Positions 26,202 to 34,636 of a stretch of DNA of 35,085 nt are shown piece by piece. This DNA comes from Rhodoferax sp. (GTDB lineage: Bacteria > Pseudomonadota > Gammaproteobacteria > Burkholderiales > Burkholderiaceae_C), in assembly GCA_030645355.1 (NCBI GenBank), contig JAUSNJ010000051.1, positions 1 through 35,085 of the forward strand, written 5' to 3'. Every line of letters starts with the position of its first letter. Within the stretch, counting starts at the first letter, position 1. The notes under the pieces are model-generated. The model saw only the letters and a list, made by a program, of their open reading frames with translations, ran no database searches and was not told the origin of the DNA. The translations under genes were made by a program, and so were the position numbers.

Positions 26202-26699
26202 TTAAGGTAAATACTTTCCAAATTCCTGGGGCATCAGGGGTTTGAGGCCCTGCAAGACCACGGTAGCAATCCTGGCGCCGGTGGACTCTTGCCACCAGGG
26301 TCCGGCTTTCATGGGCGTCAGGCCCACCACCACGGTAAATGCCAGCAGCACCACCGCCCCGCGCACCACGCCAAACGCGGCACCCAGCACACGGTCCACA
26401 GGGCGCAAGCCCATCGCCGCCACCAGCTTGCGTAGCAAAAATGCCAGCAAGCCACCCACAAACAGGGCGGCCACAAACACCACAACAAATCCGGCCAGAA
26501 AACGCACCGCTTCGGTGGCGCCGGCCAGTGGCAACCACTCGGCAGCGGCGGGCCCAAACCACTGCGCCAGCACAAAGGCCGCCATCCAGTTGGCCAGCGA
26601 CAACATTTCGTAGACCAGCCCACGCCACGCGCCCACCACCATCGAGACCAGCAACACGGCCAAAAAAATCCAGTCCAGCGTGGCCATGGTGGTCAGCAC
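26202..26699 (-). CDS. cvpA: CvpA family membrane protein
   Basis: This 165-residue inner-membrane protein has four hydrophobic segments, typical of CvpA, which is required for colicin V production in E. coli and has no settled molecular role. VSMVVGAWRGLVYEMLSL is a family signature near the N-terminus. The GTG at 26699 has AGGAG immediately upstream, though at tight spacing; the ATG at 26687 (MATLDWIF) is an alternative start. It lies between dedD and purF, the classical order. Confidence 0.93.
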   Translation of the reverse strand: MLTTMATLDWIFLAVLLVSMVVGAWRGLVYEMLSLANWMAAFVLAQWFGPAAAEWLPLAGATEAVRFLAGFVVVFVAALFVGGLLAFLLRKLVAAMGLRPVDRVLGAAFGVVRGAVVLLAFTVVVGLTPMKAGPWWQESTGARIATVVLQGLKPLMPQEFGKYLP

Positions 26700-26705
26700 G
26701 GGCTC

Positions 26706-27482
26706 CTAAAGCTCCAGGATCGCAGCGGGCAGGTCCAGCTTCCGGATTTTCTCGGCCACCTTGTCGGCCTCGCCCTTGGACTCAAAGGGGCCCACGCGGA
26801 CCCGTATGCGCTTGCCCTCCTTGGGCTGCACGACCTGGGTATAGGTTTTCAGACCCGCTTTCTCCAGCTTGACACGGGCTTCATGCGCCTTGGCAACGTC
26901 TGAAAACGCGCCGATCTGCACGACGAACCGGCTGGTGACAGCAGCGGCAGGCGCAGACGCTGCTTTGACCGCCTCTTTGCCTTCCAGCAGTGCGCGCGCC
27001 TTGGCGCCATCGTCCGAAGGCGCTGCGGGCGGTTTGTCAGCCGGCTTGTCCGCTGGCTTGGATGCGGACTTTTCCGGTGGTTTCACCACGGGCTTTTCAA
27101 CCGGTTTGGGCTCGGCTTTGGCCACCGACACCGAACCCGTGGCGGCACGCGAGGCCGGCACGGCAGGCGCGGGGCTCACATGCTCCTTGCCGGCGTCGGC
27201 CTCGACCACGACATCGGCCGCAGGCTTGGCCGACTTGACGGGCGCGCTGCCGGCCAGCGGTTTGACAGTGTTTTTGTCGGGGATCTCGATGGCAATATCC
27301 ACCGCAATCGGGCGCGGCTGGCTGTCAAACAGCAGCGGGAAGCCGATCACGCCCAGCACCACCAGCACCGAGGCACCAATCAGCCGGTGCCGGGCCCGCG
27401 TGCGCATGGCCTCCACGCTTTCGGGCGCCGGAGCGGGGGCGGGATGCTCGTCGCCACCTTTGCGAAATTTGAAAAAGGCCAT
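26706..27482 (-). CDS. dedD: SPOR-domain cell-division protein DedD-like
   Basis: This 258-residue protein has a short cytoplasmic N-terminus and one membrane segment (LIGASVLVVLGVIGFPLLF, ~35-53). A long Lys/Pro/Ala-rich linker with KPADKPADKP repeats is followed by a C-terminal SPOR domain (~183-258: FVVQIGAFSDVAKAHE ... RVRVGPFESKGEADKV). SPOR domains bind denuded peptidoglycan at the division septum, and DedD helps constriction in E. coli. The gene follows folC after 12 nt in the usual folC-dedD-cvpA-purF order. Confidence 0.92.
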   Translation of the reverse strand: MAFFKFRKGGDEHPAPAPAPESVEAMRTRARHRLIGASVLVVLGVIGFPLLFDSQPRPIAVDIAIEIPDKNTVKPLAGSAPVKSAKPAADVVVEADAGKEHVSPAPAVPASRAATGSVSVAKAEPKPVEKPVVKPPEKSASKPADKPADKPPAAPSDDGAKARALLEGKEAVKAASAPAAAVTSRFVVQIGAFSDVAKAHEARVKLEKAGLKTYTQVVQPKEGKRIRVRVGPFESKGEADKVAEKIRKLDLPAAILEL

Positions 27483-27494
27483 GGATGAGGTGAT

Positions 27495-28805
27495 TCAGGA
27501 GTTCAGATGTTTGGCCAGCAGCCGGGGTACGCCGTGTGCAAGGATGCCACCCACGGTGTAGAACGATCCAAAGACCACGATTCTATCAGCGGGGTCCGCC
27601 GCAGCGATGGCCGCCTCCAGCGCCTGCATGGGGTCGGCATGGGTACTGGCGGCGGTGTCTTTGCGGGTATTTTGGGCCTGCCACTGGGCCAGCAACGCAT
27701 CGGCCCGGGCCGCGCGGGCTGTGGGCAGATCGGTGAAATACCAGCGGTCCAGCAAGGGATTGACCTTGGCCAGCATAGTCCCCAGGTCCTTGTCGGCCAT
27801 GGCACCAAACACGGCGTGCGTGGTCGGGAAGTAGCCCATGGCATCCAGATTGGCCGCCAGCGCCGCCACCGAATGCGGGTTGTGCGCCACATCCAGCACC
27901 AGCGTGGGCTGGCCCGGAATGATCTGGAAGCGTCCGGGCAGTTCGACAAAAGCCAGGCCGTTGCGCACCGCTTGGGCCGTGACGGGCAGGCGCTGGCGCA
28001 GCGCAGTGAGTGCGGCCAGCACGCCGGCCGCATTGACCAACTGGTTGGCACCGCGCAGCGCCGGATAGGCCAGGCCGCTGTAGCGCCGCCCGCGTCCGGC
28101 CCAGCCCCACTGTTGTTGATCACCTGCAACGTTGAAATCGTGCCCATTGCGCCACAGGTCAGCGCCCACTTCCATCGCATGATCCAGCACGCTCTGTGGC
28201 GGCATGGGATCGCTGACGATGACCGGACGGCCGGTGCGCATGATGCCGGCCTTCTCCCGGCCGATGCTCTCGCGGTCTGGTCCGAGGATTTCCATGTGGT
28301 CCAGGTCGATGCTGGTGATGATGGCGCAATCGGCGTCGATGATGTTGGTGGAATCCAGCCGGCCGCCCAGTCCCACTTCCAGGATCACCACGTCCAGGCC
28401 GTTGCGCATCATGACGTCGAAGATCGCCAGCATTGAAAATTCGAAGTAGCTCAGCGAAATTACTTCGCCATTTTGGGTCCTAGCCCTCTCCACTGCGGCA
28501 AAGCCTGCTACCAAATCCGTAGCATCCACGGATTGGCCCAGCAGGCGCAGACGCTCCTCGAAATGCACCAGGTGCGGCGATGTGAACAAGCCGGTGCGGT
28601 ACCCCGCCTGCCCCAGGATGGACTCCAGCATCGCGCAGGTGGAGCCCTTGCCGTTGGTGCCGGCCACGGTGATCACCGGGCAGTCAAAGCGGATGGCCAT
28701 GCGCTGGGCCACGGCGCGCACGCGCTCCAGGCCCATGTCGATGGCGGTAGGGTGCAGGCGCTCGCAGTGGGCCAGCCAGTCTTCAAGGGTGTTCAGGGTT
28801 TCCAT
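27495..28805 (-). CDS. folC: Dihydrofolate synthase / folylpolyglutamate synthase
   Basis: FolC adds glutamate to dihydropteroate and then to folates, an ATP-dependent ligase of the Mur-ligase type. Its 436 residues are a normal length. The P-loop VAGTNGKGST is at ~50-59, followed by GLFTSPHLVHFEERL. DVVILEVGLGGRLDSTN and LDHMEILG are family blocks, and VLDVAHNPHS is the C-terminal signature. I chose the ATG at 28805 because METLNTLEDWLAH matches the family N-terminus. Residues ~95-109 are encoded by a sense-oriented copy of the 43-nt dispersed repeat, and the following RTQNGEVISL segment is a few residues longer than in E. coli FolC. Confidence 0.96.
   Translation of the reverse strand: METLNTLEDWLAHCERLHPTAIDMGLERVRAVAQRMAIRFDCPVITVAGTNGKGSTCAMLESILGQAGYRTGLFTSPHLVHFEERLRLLGQSVDATDLVAGFAAVERARTQNGEVISLSYFEFSMLAIFDVMMRNGLDVVILEVGLGGRLDSTNIIDADCAIITSIDLDHMEILGPDRESIGREKAGIMRTGRPVIVSDPMPPQSVLDHAMEVGADLWRNGHDFNVAGDQQQWGWAGRGRRYSGLAYPALRGANQLVNAAGVLAALTALRQRLPVTAQAVRNGLAFVELPGRFQIIPGQPTLVLDVAHNPHSVAALAANLDAMGYFPTTHAVFGAMADKDLGTMLAKVNPLLDRWYFTDLPTARAARADALLAQWQAQNTRKDTAASTHADPMQALEAAIAAADPADRIVVFGSFYTVGGILAHGVPRLLAKHLNS
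28481..28523 (-). repeat. 43-nt dispersed stem-loop repeat, copy C (inside folC)
   Basis: Read leftward: GCTA-N9-TAGC (28523-28507), 20 nt, then GGGCTA (28486-28481). Spacing is identical to the other copies, but the sequence before GGGCTA is GAGA rather than CGA, so this is the most diverged copy. It is in the sense orientation of folC. Part of it encodes FAAVERAR, which aligns with a conserved position in FolC, so conversion or coincidence is possible. Confidence 0.6.
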
Positions 28806-29217
28806 ACTGCTGGGGATTGTCGCCGACCCATCCAAGCCCGGTATCTCAAGGGCTAACGCAGGATCAGGTGGGTCGGGCGTTCTGCTCCGTGCACCCCCGC
28901 CCGCTGTGCGGGCTCCTCCTTGACCTGCGCAAAACGCCCAACCCACCCGATCCGCCACCGCGGTTGGTGCGACTGCAGAAGAAATACGAGGACGAGAAAC
29001 GAGAACAAATCACCCCTTCGCAGCAGAAGGGATGGGGTGGACGCCAAAGTGAGGTCAAGGAGGAGCCCGCACAGCGGGCGGGGGACACGAACGGCGGCGT
29101 TCGCCCCAGCCCTTCTGCGGGCTCAGCGAAGACGTTAGCGCGCAACGTCTGCAATGACCAGCTACCAAAACAGTAGCACCTCACGCAATCCGCACGAGGG
29201 CTACAGACCAATTTGAC
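28806..29217. repeat. Palindrome-rich intergenic element between folC and pmbA
   Basis: No gene is seen in these 412 bases. A perfect 33-bp inverted repeat joins 28894-28926 to 29052-29084, and each arm contains its own hairpin GCCCGC-N3-GCGGGC. A second inverted pair, 22 of 25 matching, joins 28861-28885 to 28929-28953. Further perfect hairpins lie at 29014-29031, 29088-29103, 29108-29123 and 29130-29150. The density and nesting suggest a composite REP/BIME- or MITE-like element, followed by a 43-nt repeat copy. A structured RNA is another possibility. Confidence 0.7.
29161..29203 (+). repeat. 43-nt dispersed stem-loop repeat, copy F (intergenic)
   Basis: GCTA-N9-TAGC (29161-29177), 20 nt, then GGGCTA (29198-29203), ending CGAGGGCTA. 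It lies just downstream of pmbA and directly after the palindrome-rich block. Confidence 0.85.
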
Positions 29218-30522
29218 TCAAGAGAAGTGCAGCCCGGACACCCTTGCCCAGGGCATGCACCAACCGCCGGTGTCGATGCGCTCGGTGCTGACGGCCACCA
29301 CATCGCGCAGCATCTGCGCCACGTTGCCATTGATCATGGTTTCGGACAGGGCCGTGCCCACGGCGCCGCCATCAATGGCAAAGCTGTTCTTGATGATGCC
29401 GGAAAAGTCACCATTGGCGGCCGGATTGCCCATGGACAAACGCCCGACAACCGCTCCGCGTGGCACACCGCGAACGATGTCGGCCAACGGCGTGGCGCCG
29501 GCGGCCAACTCCCAGCCACCGCTGGCGGTGGGCACATGGGCCAAGCCGGTCTTGCGGCTGCCGTACAGGGTAGGGGTCAGCGCCTGCAAACGTCCGGCCT
29601 GCAACAGTTGCAGCGGCGGTGCCACGAAGGCGTCGGCCGACATAGCGGCGACGCCGGGCGCATCAAAGCGGCTGGCCAGGCTCAGCAATGGCGAGGCCAC
29701 CAACTCGCCCACCCGCTCACGGTACATGGAGCTGCCCGAAATCAGCGCCATGTCACCCACCTGCCCCTGTAGCCAGCCCAGTAGCGTGGCTACGGCCATG
29801 GGCGTCAGCACCACATCGCCGACAAATTTGCCACCAAAACATTCCGTCACACCCTGGGTGACCACCGAGCGGGTCAATTCCTGCATCATGTCGCTGATGC
29901 CGAAACGACCGCTGGCGGGGGCCGCGCGCAGGTCTTCGGTTTCGCCACCGGTGTAGTTGAAGCTGCTGGTGCGCATCTGGCCGTCGGGGCCGGGGCCGCG
30001 CGCCGTGCCAAACACGCTGACGCCGTACCAGCCCAGGGTGCTTTGCAGGTGGCTGCCGCCGCTGGTCAGCATCTGGGTCTCAGAACGGATGTGGGAGACC
30101 GCACCCTCCTCGATGTTCATGGTCGGTGTGGCCTTGACCCGGAAATCCAGAATGTCATGTGCCGCGTCGGTGAGTGCGCCCGGATCAGCCTCCAGCGGGC
30201 CGCGGGTGATGGCTGCTTGCTGGCCGCTGGATACGGCATGGGCCGTGTCTTGCGGTGCGGCTGCCGCGTCGGCGCGCAACGCGCGGGCTGCGGCGATCAG
30301 GCTCTGCGGCGACAGGTCAGAGAGTTCGGTACTGGCCTTGCGGCCATCCCAAATACCCACCAGGCTCAGCTTGTGGTTCTGCGTGCTGCGCAGCAGGCTG
30401 GGTTCACTGTGGGTGATGTTCAACTCGGTCAGCGCACTGGTGCTGACGGTGGCCTGGGACGCGTCAGCGCCCTCCTGCCGCAGGGCGGCCAGGGCTTGTT
30501 CGGCGATGTGTTGCAAGTTCAT
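29218..30522 (-). CDS. pmbA: TldE/PmbA family metalloprotease partner
   Basis: This is the TldE (PmbA) partner of the TldD/TldE heterodimeric protease, which clips peptides such as microcin B17 precursor and CcdA. Its 434 residues match the family. Like other TldE proteins it lacks the HExxxH zinc motif. The C-terminal half has LSMGNPAANGDFSGIIKNSF and TMINGNVAQMLRDV, both family blocks. It lies 26 nt downstream of tldD, so the pair is one operon. Confidence 0.85.
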   Translation of the reverse strand: MNLQHIAEQALAALRQEGADASQATVSTSALTELNITHSEPSLLRSTQNHKLSLVGIWDGRKASTELSDLSPQSLIAAARALRADAAAAPQDTAHAVSSGQQAAITRGPLEADPGALTDAAHDILDFRVKATPTMNIEEGAVSHIRSETQMLTSGGSHLQSTLGWYGVSVFGTARGPGPDGQMRTSSFNYTGGETEDLRAAPASGRFGISDMMQELTRSVVTQGVTECFGGKFVGDVVLTPMAVATLLGWLQGQVGDMALISGSSMYRERVGELVASPLLSLASRFDAPGVAAMSADAFVAPPLQLLQAGRLQALTPTLYGSRKTGLAHVPTASGGWELAAGATPLADIVRGVPRGAVVGRLSMGNPAANGDFSGIIKNSFAIDGGAVGTALSETMINGNVAQMLRDVVAVSTERIDTGGWCMPWARVSGLHFS

Positions 30523-30548
30523 ATGCTGGTCTTTCCTTGGACGAAGGT

Positions 30549-31928
30549 CTACTGGCCACCCATATGGGCCCGCGCCCGCAAAGCCGGGCCGCCCATGGAC
30601 ACCACCATGGGCTGCTTCTTGCCGCAGTAGCCGCCCGCCTCCCAGTGCATGTCGTCGGACACGGCGTCCACGCTTTGCAGGACCTTGATGGCCGAACCGG
30701 ACACTGTGGTGTCGCGGATGGCAGAGCCGAGCTTGCCGCCCTTGATTTCATAGGCCAGCGTCACGCTGAACATGAACTCGGTGGTGCTGTCGGCCTGACC
30801 ATTGCCGGTTTTGACCAGCAGGTAGCCGTCGTCCACACCGGCCACCATGGCGTCGAGTCTGGATGTGCCCGGCAGGATGACGGTATTGCGCATGCGCACC
30901 AGGGGCTCGTCGCCCGGCGCATAGGCGCGGGCGCTGCCGGTGGGGGCCTGGCCCAGGCGCTCGGCCGTCTCGCGGCTGTGCATGAAACCACTTAAGACGC
31001 CTTTGTCGATCAACACCGCGTCGCGGGCGGGCGAGCCTTCGTCGTCCACATAGACCGGCATCATCGCTTCCTGATCCTTCCAGGTATGGGCAATGTCCAC
31101 CATGCTGACCAGTTCACTGGCCACGCGCTGGCCGAGCAGTCCAGCTGTCACGGCACCGCCCAGCACGATATCGCCTTCGCAGGGGTGGCCCATGGCCTCG
31201 TGCGCCAGCATGCCGGCCAGCGCGGGCGCCAGCACCACGGTCTGCATGCCGCCGCGTGCCGGCACGGCGTGGCGCTTGGCCTGCAGGTGCTGGTACAACA
31301 GGTCAATCTGCGGTGCCAGGTGCTCCGGCGACAGCTCGCCATCGGCGGCGCTTCCCTTCCAGGAAATGGGGTGGCTCAATTCAATCGGGCTGCCATCGTC
31401 GGCGTTGTTGCTCATCAGCGTGACGTAGCACAGCGCGCGCTGGATGCTGGACAGTGACTGCCCCCCCCGGCTGGTGGTCAGCCACTTGCTGTGGTGTTCG
31501 TCGGCCAGCAAAAAGCGGGTGCTGCGCACGTCCGGGTAGCGCTGCTTGCAAAAGCTGTGCAGGGCCTGCAGGCGTTCATTGCACTCAGCCGGGGTCAATT
31601 CGGTTTTGCCGTTGAAGCGGTGTTCGCCCACAAAGCTCTCGCCCGGCAGCGCCAGCGTGGAGCGCACCCCAAAGCGGCCCATGGCCTGGGCATTGCTGCG
31701 TGCCTGGTGCACGACCTGGGCCACTTGCTCCGGTCCACCTGCGCCGGGGACGCTTGAGAAACCCCAGTAACCGCCGTGGTGGGCCCGGGCGCTGACACCG
31801 CCCTCAGTGCTGCGCAAATTGGTGGTGAGGTTGCCGTCAATCATCAGCATGCGCATCTTGCGCAGCTCGTGGCGGCGGGTTTCAAGGTAGTCGGTAGCGG
31901 CGGTAGCCGTTGTTCCGGTCTGGGGCAT
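30549..31928 (-). CDS. tldD: TldD metalloprotease
   Basis: TldD is the catalytic subunit of the cytoplasmic TldD/TldE protease. Its 459 residues include the zinc-binding HExxxH motif in LAHEAMGHPCEGD, slightly past the middle, the DEGSPARDAVLIDKGVLSG-type block, and the C-terminal GYCGKKQPMVVSMGGP segment. I chose the ATG at 31928 because CGGGAGA lies ~6 nt upstream; the open frame back to 32081 crosses a dispersed repeat. The N-terminal region diverges from E. coli TldD, so this may be a paralogous TldD subgroup. It forms an operon with pmbA. Confidence 0.88.
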   Translation of the reverse strand: MPQTGTTATAATDYLETRRHELRKMRMLMIDGNLTTNLRSTEGGVSARAHHGGYWGFSSVPGAGGPEQVAQVVHQARSNAQAMGRFGVRSTLALPGESFVGEHRFNGKTELTPAECNERLQALHSFCKQRYPDVRSTRFLLADEHHSKWLTTSRGGQSLSSIQRALCYVTLMSNNADDGSPIELSHPISWKGSAADGELSPEHLAPQIDLLYQHLQAKRHAVPARGGMQTVVLAPALAGMLAHEAMGHPCEGDIVLGGAVTAGLLGQRVASELVSMVDIAHTWKDQEAMMPVYVDDEGSPARDAVLIDKGVLSGFMHSRETAERLGQAPTGSARAYAPGDEPLVRMRNTVILPGTSRLDAMVAGVDDGYLLVKTGNGQADSTTEFMFSVTLAYEIKGGKLGSAIRDTTVSGSAIKVLQSVDAVSDDMHWEAGGYCGKKQPMVVSMGGPALRARAHMGGQ

Positions 31929-32013
31929 GGGTGTCTCCCGTGTTTGGTGAACGGGCATTCTAGGGAACGCGATGCCGGGCGGCCACGGGACAGACCCTGA
32001 CTGCTTCCACACT

Positions 32014-32056
32014 ACTATCAATTCAATAGCGGACTGCGCAGCAGTGACGAGGGCTA
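32014..32056 (+). repeat. 43-nt dispersed stem-loop repeat, copy E (intergenic)
   Basis: ACTA-N9-TAGC (32014-32030), 20 nt, then GGGCTA (32051-32056), ending CGAGGGCTA. The first base is A instead of G. It lies between the tldD start and the yedE stop. Confidence 0.8.
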
Positions 32057-32081
32057 CCTGCCGGTTTTCCTCAGGGTGCAC

Positions 32082-33326
32082 CTACATCAACGTAAACCTT
32101 TCAGTCGATTCGTTGTAGCGCACCCATGCGTACCACGCCAGCAGCAGGCCACCCGATACCAGAAAACTGATGCCCCAACTGGAGAACATCTCCGGCATGA
32201 AGGCCTGAAAGCCCAGGTTGGTGCGCTCAAAAGCGTCGGTGCTGTCTTCGTCCACCGCACTGAGGCCGAATTTCTTGAACAGCGCGCTGGCGGTGGAGCC
32301 GCTCCAGGCAAAGAAGAACATGGCCACCCACAGCTTGACATGCCCCTCGCCCATGCGCCACAGCGAGCCCGATGCGCAGCCGCCGGCAAAAACCATCCCG
32401 ATGCCAAAGATGACACCGCCCACCAGCGAGCCGATCCAGAACGTGGCCGGAATGGCCATGTAGGGGTCAATCACTTTCTTCTGGAACAACAGGGCGGCGA
32501 TGGGCATGCCGATAGCCAGCGCCAGAATCACGGCCTTGGTCATCTCGCCCTCGGCGGTTACGAACGGCTCGCGAAAGGCCCGTGCAAAACACAGGCGCGA
32601 GCGGTGCAGGATGAAGCCAATCGCAAACCCGGCCAGCACAATCGGCGCACGGTACACCAGCGGTGCACTCCCGGAATACAGCCACAGCAGCGCCCAGACC
32701 AGCGCACCCAGCGCCACCACCCATCCGATCAACGGGTACGCGGCAACCAGGCCCGCAGGCACCTGCAGGCTCGGCGGTGCCTTGGTGCCCCATTCGATGT
32801 TCTCCAATGTCCAGTACAACAGTTTGAAGCCGATGGCAGCGCCTGCCAGCAGGCCCGCCCACATCGCCCAGCCGGCAGGCGACGCATGCAGCACGGGGTT
32901 GAAGAAGCCCCCGGTGGTGCAGCCGCCCGCCAAGGCCGCGCCGATGCCCATCAAGGCGCCACCCAGCAAGGCCCACAGGTATTCGATCTTGGGTGGACGC
33001 AGCGGAGAAAACTGGCGCGACAGCAGCGCCGCGCAAAACGCGCCCAGCACCAGGGTGATGTTCATCAGCGACATGCTGTGCATCCACAGCGGCATGCGTT
33101 CAGCCGACAGGCCCAGCAAAGGGCCCAGGCCGATCAGGTTGTTGAACCAGTCCCCCCAGAACTTGACGCCGCCAAACACGCCCCAGACCATGCCATTGAT
33201 CATCAAGGCCAGGATGACGACCATCAGCAAGACCGCGCCCAGGTAGGACGACCATTTTTTGACCAAGAGCTTGTCGTAATCCGACTTGAAACCGGCCACC
33301 CATTGGGGCGTGTTAGGGGTGCTCAT
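32082..33326 (-). CDS. YeeE/YedE family sulfur-compound transporter
   Basis: This 414-residue inner-membrane protein has about ten hydrophobic segments. It contains two copies of the YeeE/YedE half-domain, with the signature cysteine motifs GIGAALAGGCTTGGFF in the first and GIGMVFAGGCASGSLW in the second. A third conserved cysteine lies in LHRSRLCFARAFREP. Characterised relatives import thiosulfate or handle related sulfur species. AGAGGA lies ~8 nt before the ATG at 33326. No TusA-like or rhodanese gene lies beside it, so the substrate stays open. Confidence 0.88.
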   Translation of the reverse strand: MSTPNTPQWVAGFKSDYDKLLVKKWSSYLGAVLLMVVILALMINGMVWGVFGGVKFWGDWFNNLIGLGPLLGLSAERMPLWMHSMSLMNITLVLGAFCAALLSRQFSPLRPPKIEYLWALLGGALMGIGAALAGGCTTGGFFNPVLHASPAGWAMWAGLLAGAAIGFKLLYWTLENIEWGTKAPPSLQVPAGLVAAYPLIGWVVALGALVWALLWLYSGSAPLVYRAPIVLAGFAIGFILHRSRLCFARAFREPFVTAEGEMTKAVILALAIGMPIAALLFQKKVIDPYMAIPATFWIGSLVGGVIFGIGMVFAGGCASGSLWRMGEGHVKLWVAMFFFAWSGSTASALFKKFGLSAVDEDSTDAFERTNLGFQAFMPEMFSSWGISFLVSGGLLLAWYAWVRYNESTERFTLM

Positions 33327-33410
33327 GCGGCGGGTCCTCTGCAAGAATTTCGCGAAAATTTCACATCCACTACGGTGCTTTTCAAGTATCACAGCTATGC
33401 CCAGCAAACC

Positions 33411-33428
33411 CTATAGCCCAGAAGGGCT
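33411..33428. promoter_or_regulatory. Short palindrome upstream of ArsC-family gene
   Basis: ATAGCCC-AGAA-GGGCTAT forms a 7-bp perfect stem about 17 nt before the ArsC-family ATG and in the yedE divergent promoter region. Note the shared GGGCTA word with the 43-nt repeats, although the rest of that element is absent. It could be an operator. Confidence 0.3.
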
Positions 33429-33445
33429 ATGCCAAAATCGCAGAC

Positions 33446-33796
33446 ATGATCACCCTCTACGGCATTCCCAACTGCGACACCGTCAAAAAAGCCCGCTCCT
33501 GGCTGACCGAACATGGTGTGGACTACAGCTTTCACGACTTCAAAAAACAGGGCGTGCCCGAGGCGCAGCTCGACACCTGGCTGGCCGCGGTCGGCTGGGA
33601 GACCCTGGTCAACCGCAAGGGCACGATGTGGCGCAAGCTCGACGCCGCAACCCAGGCCGCCGTGGTGGACGCCGCCAGCGCCCGCGCACTGGTGCTGACC
33701 CAGGCCAGCGTCATCAAGCGCCCGGTCGTGGAGTGGGCGGACGGCCAGATCACGGTTGGCTTCAAGCCCGACGCCTTTACTGAGCGGCTGGCCTGA
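33446..33796 (+). CDS. ArsC/Spx-family reductase (YffB type)
   Basis: This 116-residue thioredoxin-fold protein of the ArsC/Spx family opens with [19 protein letters not shown]. The single cysteine in PNCDT (~C10) replaces a CxxC motif. The family blocks [10 protein letters not shown] and [10 protein letters not shown] are present, and RPVVEW near the end corresponds to the conserved RP in arsenate reductases. It resembles YffB, a glutathione-linked reductase of unknown substrate, rather than a true arsenate reductase. No ars genes lie nearby. The sugE-type gene follows after 28 nt. Confidence 0.85.
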   Translation: MITLYGIPNCDTVKKARSWLTEHGVDYSFHDFKKQGVPEAQLDTWLAAVGWETLVNRKGTMWRKLDAATQAAVVDAASARALVLTQASVIKRPVVEWADGQITVGFKPDAFTERLA

Positions 33797-33824
33797 CACC
33801 ATTCCCGACACAACCGGAGATTCC

Positions 33825-34145
33825 ATGAACTGGCTCATTCTTGTTGTCGCCGGCCTGTTTGAGGTGGGCTGGGCCATTGGCCTGAAGTACACCGATGGTT
33901 TTACCCGCCTGTGGCCATCGGTCGGCACCGTCTTGGCCATGGTGATCAGCGTGGTGCTACTGGGCATTGCCATGAAGACGCTACCGGTCGGTACCGCCTA
34001 CGCCGTGTGGGTGGGCATTGGCGCCGTGGGCACGGCCATATTGGGCATTGTGCTGCTGGGCGACGCGGCCAACGCGGGGCGCATCGTCAGCCTGGCGCTG
34101 ATCGTGGCCGGTGTGGTGGGCCTGAAACTCGCCACCCCGGGCTGA
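33825..34145 (+). CDS. sugE: SugE-type guanidinium exporter (SMR family)
   Basis: This 106-residue small multidrug resistance protein has four membrane segments and would act as a dimer in the inner membrane. [19 protein letters not shown] contains the essential glutamate of the SMR family and the W-A-x-G-L-K-Y pattern of the SugE/Gdx subgroup, which exports guanidinium with proton exchange. [19 protein letters not shown] is also a subgroup mark. CGGAGA lies ~6 nt before the ATG. A guanidine riboswitch would need more room than the 28 nt upstream, so none is expected here; the gene is likely read with the ArsC-family gene. Confidence 0.92.
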   Translation: MNWLILVVAGLFEVGWAIGLKYTDGFTRLWPSVGTVLAMVISVVLLGIAMKTLPVGTAYAVWVGIGAVGTAILGIVLLGDAANAGRIVSLALIVAGVVGLKLATPG

Positions 34146-34257
34146 GCTGGGCACCGTCTGGCCATGGCCTAAAATCGCAGGCTGACCCACTTGGCGCGCA
34201 CTTCTATGGTGTATGTGCCACCTCCACCTCTCTCAGACCGCTGCAAGCACCACGATC

Positions 34258-34578
34258 ATGACCACGACCACCCAGATCCCCAACGTCACTGTCACCACCC
34301 AGGCCAATGTGTATTTCGACGGCAAATGCGTCAGCCACGGCATCACCTTCCCCGATGGCACCAAGAAATCCGTCGGCGTGATCCTGCCCGCCACGCTGAC
34401 CTTCAACACTGGCGCGCCCGAGATCATGGAATGCGTGGCCGGTAGCTGCGAATACAAACTGGCCGGTACCGATGCCTGGGTCAAGTCGTCCGCCGGCGAG
34501 CAATTCAGCGTGCCGGGCAACGCCAAGTTCGATATCCGTGTGACCGAGCCCTACCACTACATCTGCCACTTCGGTTGA
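34258..34578 (+). CDS. ppnP: Pyrimidine/purine nucleoside phosphorylase
   Basis: PpnP is a small cupin-fold enzyme that splits nucleosides with phosphate to give bases and (deoxy)ribose-1-phosphate. The 106 residues match the family: NVYFDGKCVSHGITFPDGT, SVGVILPATLTFNTG, EIMECVAGSCEYKL and the C-terminal YHYICHFG are characteristic. I chose the ATG at 34258; no clear ribosome binding site is visible, and an ATG at 34213 is open too. It follows sugE by 112 nt. Confidence 0.92.
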   Translation: MTTTTQIPNVTVTTQANVYFDGKCVSHGITFPDGTKKSVGVILPATLTFNTGAPEIMECVAGSCEYKLAGTDAWVKSSAGEQFSVPGNAKFDIRVTEPYHYICHFG

Positions 34579-34592
34579 ACCGATTCACAGTC

Positions 34593-34635
34593 GCTACATT
34601 TTTAATAGCGACTTAAGCATATTCCACGAGGGCTA
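34593..34635 (+). repeat. 43-nt dispersed stem-loop repeat, copy D (upstream of argG)
   Basis: GCTA-N9-TAGC (34593-34609), 20 nt, then GGGCTA (34630-34635), ending CGAGGGCTA. The short tail after the core (GAGG at 34636-34639) sits at Shine-Dalgarno distance from the argG ATG. Confidence 0.85.
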
Positions 34636-34636
34636 G

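Noticed and set aside
26188..26628. N-terminal extension of PurF to 26628 as a fusion protein
   Set aside because: PurF needs Cys2 at its N-terminus, and the extension is cvpA read in another frame.
33797..33824. Guanidine riboswitch ahead of the sugE-type gene
   Set aside because: Only 28 nt separate it from the preceding gene, too little for any known guanidine riboswitch class.
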